This document shows, piece after piece, positions 6,267 to 6,879 of a DNA stretch of 6,879 nucleotides. The position numbers and the translations under genes are program-made. Positions within the stretch are counted from its first letter, which is position 1. Each line of letters opens with the position of its first letter. The notes under the pieces are model-generated. The model saw only the letters and a program-made list of their open reading frames with translations, was not told the DNA's origin and ran no database searches. This DNA comes from Elusimicrobiota bacterium (lineage in GTDB: Bacteria > Elusimicrobiota > Elusimicrobia > FEN-1173), in NCBI GenBank assembly GCA_003158755.1, contig PMLF01000063.1:4325-11203 (forward strand), read 5' to 3'.

Positions 6267-6572
6267 TTACTTCGGTTGAGCCGGAGCGGGAACGGCGGCC
6301 GGAGCGGCGGCGGGAACCGCAACAGGGGCAGCGGCGGGAGCGGCGGCAGGCGCCTTCTTCGCGACAGGCTTCGCGGCCTTTTTCTTGGCCACAGGAGCCT
6401 TCTTAACTTCCACTTTCGCGGGAGCCGCAACAGGGGCAGCGGCAGGAGCCGCCGGAGCGGGAGCCGCAACCGCCGGAACAGCGGCGGGAGCCGCGGGCTT
6501 AACCGCGTCGTCCGCGAACACCATCGAGGCGGACATCAGAGCCGCCGCACCCAACATCATGAGCTTCTTCAT
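6267..6572 (-). CDS. Small exported Ala/Pro/Val/Lys-rich low-complexity protein
   Basis: This 101-residue protein starts MKKLMMLGAAALMSASMVFA, a classic signal peptide with likely cleavage after Ala20 (VFA before DD). The mature part has three zones: an Ala/Pro/Val arm (23-52), a Lys-rich core KVEVKKAPVAKKKAAKPVAK (53-72), and a second Ala/Pro/Val arm (74-100). There are no cysteines after the signal and no recognisable fold, so it is probably extended in the periplasm or outside the cell. The ATG at 6572 has GGAGGA eight bases upstream, and a strong terminator follows, so the gene is very likely real and monocistronic. I do not recognise a family; similar Ala/Pro/Lys-rich exported proteins occur in several uncultured lineages, and binding to a polyanion or envelope polymer is only a guess. 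It shows no link in sequence to the hydrogenase genes beyond proximity. Confidence 0.82.
   Translation of the reverse strand: MKKLMMLGAAALMSASMVFADDAVKPAAPAAVPAVAAPAPAAPAAAPVAAPAKVEVKKAPVAKKKAAKPVAKKAPAAAPAAAPVAVPAAAPAAVPAPAQPK
6317..6443 (-). repeat. Internal 19-base direct repeat in the Ala/Pro/Lys-rich gene
   Basis: The 19 bases CCGCAACAGGGGCAGCGGC occur identically at 6317-6335 and 6425-6443 (plus strand), in the same frame, encoding matching Ala-Pro-Val segments of the two arms on either side of the Lys core. This points to growth of the gene by internal duplication or to gene conversion between the arms. Confidence 0.85.
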
Positions 6573-6631
6573 TTAACAATTCCTCCCATTTAGGATTTCG
6601 GTGAAACAACCAAAACATTTTGCATTATTTT

Positions 6632-6656
6632 CCCCCATCCGTGAAGGTGAGGGGGG
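6632..6656 (-). terminator. Weak hairpin after the Nudix gene, possible terminator
   Basis: CCCCC (minus, 6656-6652) can pair with GGGGG (6636-6632) across a 14-base loop, starting about 12 bases after the Nudix stop at 6668. No T run follows directly, only an A-rich stretch, so termination here is doubtful. Confidence 0.22.
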
Positions 6657-6667
6657 TGGTCCGAATT

Positions 6668-6879
6668 TCAAACCCGATGAAACCACCGGTCATAGGCGAA
6701 AAGGGCGATGGAGGTCTTGGAGTCGCGGATGTCGCCGCGTCGGACCATCGCGAGCGCGCGACTCAAGCGGAGGACCGCCGGCTCGATGAATTCGTCCTCA
6801 TCGGGATGGAAGGTCCCGGGCCGCAGATCCCTCGCTTCGTAGACGTGGATGACCTCATCGGCGAAGGCGGGCGTGGGCC
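6668..6879 (-). CDS. Nudix hydrolase, ADP-ribose pyrophosphatase-like, C-terminal 69 residues (cut by the right window edge)
   Basis: The minus strand is open from the right edge to a TGA at 6670-6668. The peptide reads PTPAFADEVIHVYEARDLRP, then HPDEDEFIEPAVLRLSRALA, and ends near RDSKTSIALFAYDRWFHRV. The pattern ADE(V/L)I-H-V/L-Y/F-A, DEDEFIE and the closing GDIRDSKT-ALF segment is typical of the C-terminal half of ADP-ribose pyrophosphatases (NudF-like), which hydrolyse ADP-ribose to AMP and ribose 5-phosphate. The Nudix box itself lies beyond the window, so catalytic competence cannot be checked. The gene reads in the same direction as everything else here; the next gene begins about 95 bases downstream with its own ribosome site. 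The frame is too short at the 3' end to show its start. Confidence 0.85.
   Translation of the reverse strand, partial: PTPAFADEVIHVYEARDLRPGTFHPDEDEFIEPAVLRLSRALAMVRRGDIRDSKTSIALFAYDRWFHRV

Noticed and set aside
1..6879. CRISPR array, tRNA, rRNA, insertion sequence or toxin-antitoxin pair
   Set aside because: No spaced direct repeats, cloverleaf-like sequences, transposase frames or paired small genes were found on either strand.

Overview
The window is a single-direction (minus strand) stretch of a G+C-rich bacterial genome. Most of it is one tightly packed operon for the membrane arm of a Hyf/Hyc-type group 4 energy-converting [NiFe] hydrogenase, or of a hydrogenase-related (Ehr-like) complex. 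Read in transcription order (right to left), the operon runs: an N-terminal excisionase-type HTH fused to a PTS EIIA domain (5915-5229), hyfB (5232-3262), hyfC (3265-2360), hyfE (2366-1719), hyfF (1717-272), and the first 91 residues of a HyfG/HycE-like NuoC-domain protein (275 to the left edge). Four of the five junctions overlap (GTGA, ATGA, ATGGTAG, ATGA) and the fifth has a one-base gap, so the genes are probably translationally coupled. The order B-C-E-F-G matches E. coli hyf without hyfA and hyfD. The catalytic [NiFe] domain, the small subunit and the ferredoxin-like subunits would lie beyond the left edge, so catalysis cannot be judged here.

Upstream of the operon, 5916-6201 looks regulatory. 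It holds a good -24/-12 (sigma-54-like) match at 6058-6043, an inverted repeat about 65 bases upstream of the predicted start site, and, inside the predicted leader, a REP-like hairpin repeat of a kind scattered through many bacterial genomes. To the right lies a monocistronic gene for a small exported Ala/Pro/Lys-rich protein (6572-6267) with a strong ribosome site and a strong intrinsic terminator (6253-6202). At the right edge is the C-terminus of a Nudix ADP-ribose pyrophosphatase-like enzyme (6879-6668).

Working model: the HyfB and HyfF antiporter-like subunits, the NuoH-like HyfC and the small HyfE form a proton- or sodium-translocating membrane module that couples to redox chemistry in the peripheral arm. 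The leading HTH-EIIA protein suggests the operon responds to phosphorylation state, like a PTS-Ntr branch. Two long G tracts (13 and 10 bases) early in hyfB could make the pump phase-variable or mutation-prone.

Organism: a Gram-negative-type, probably anaerobic or facultative bacterium. The REP-like repeat and the Ala/Pro/Lys-rich exported protein would fit uncultured groups such as Elusimicrobiota or deltaproteobacterial lineages, but this is a weak inference from general impression, not from any marker gene.
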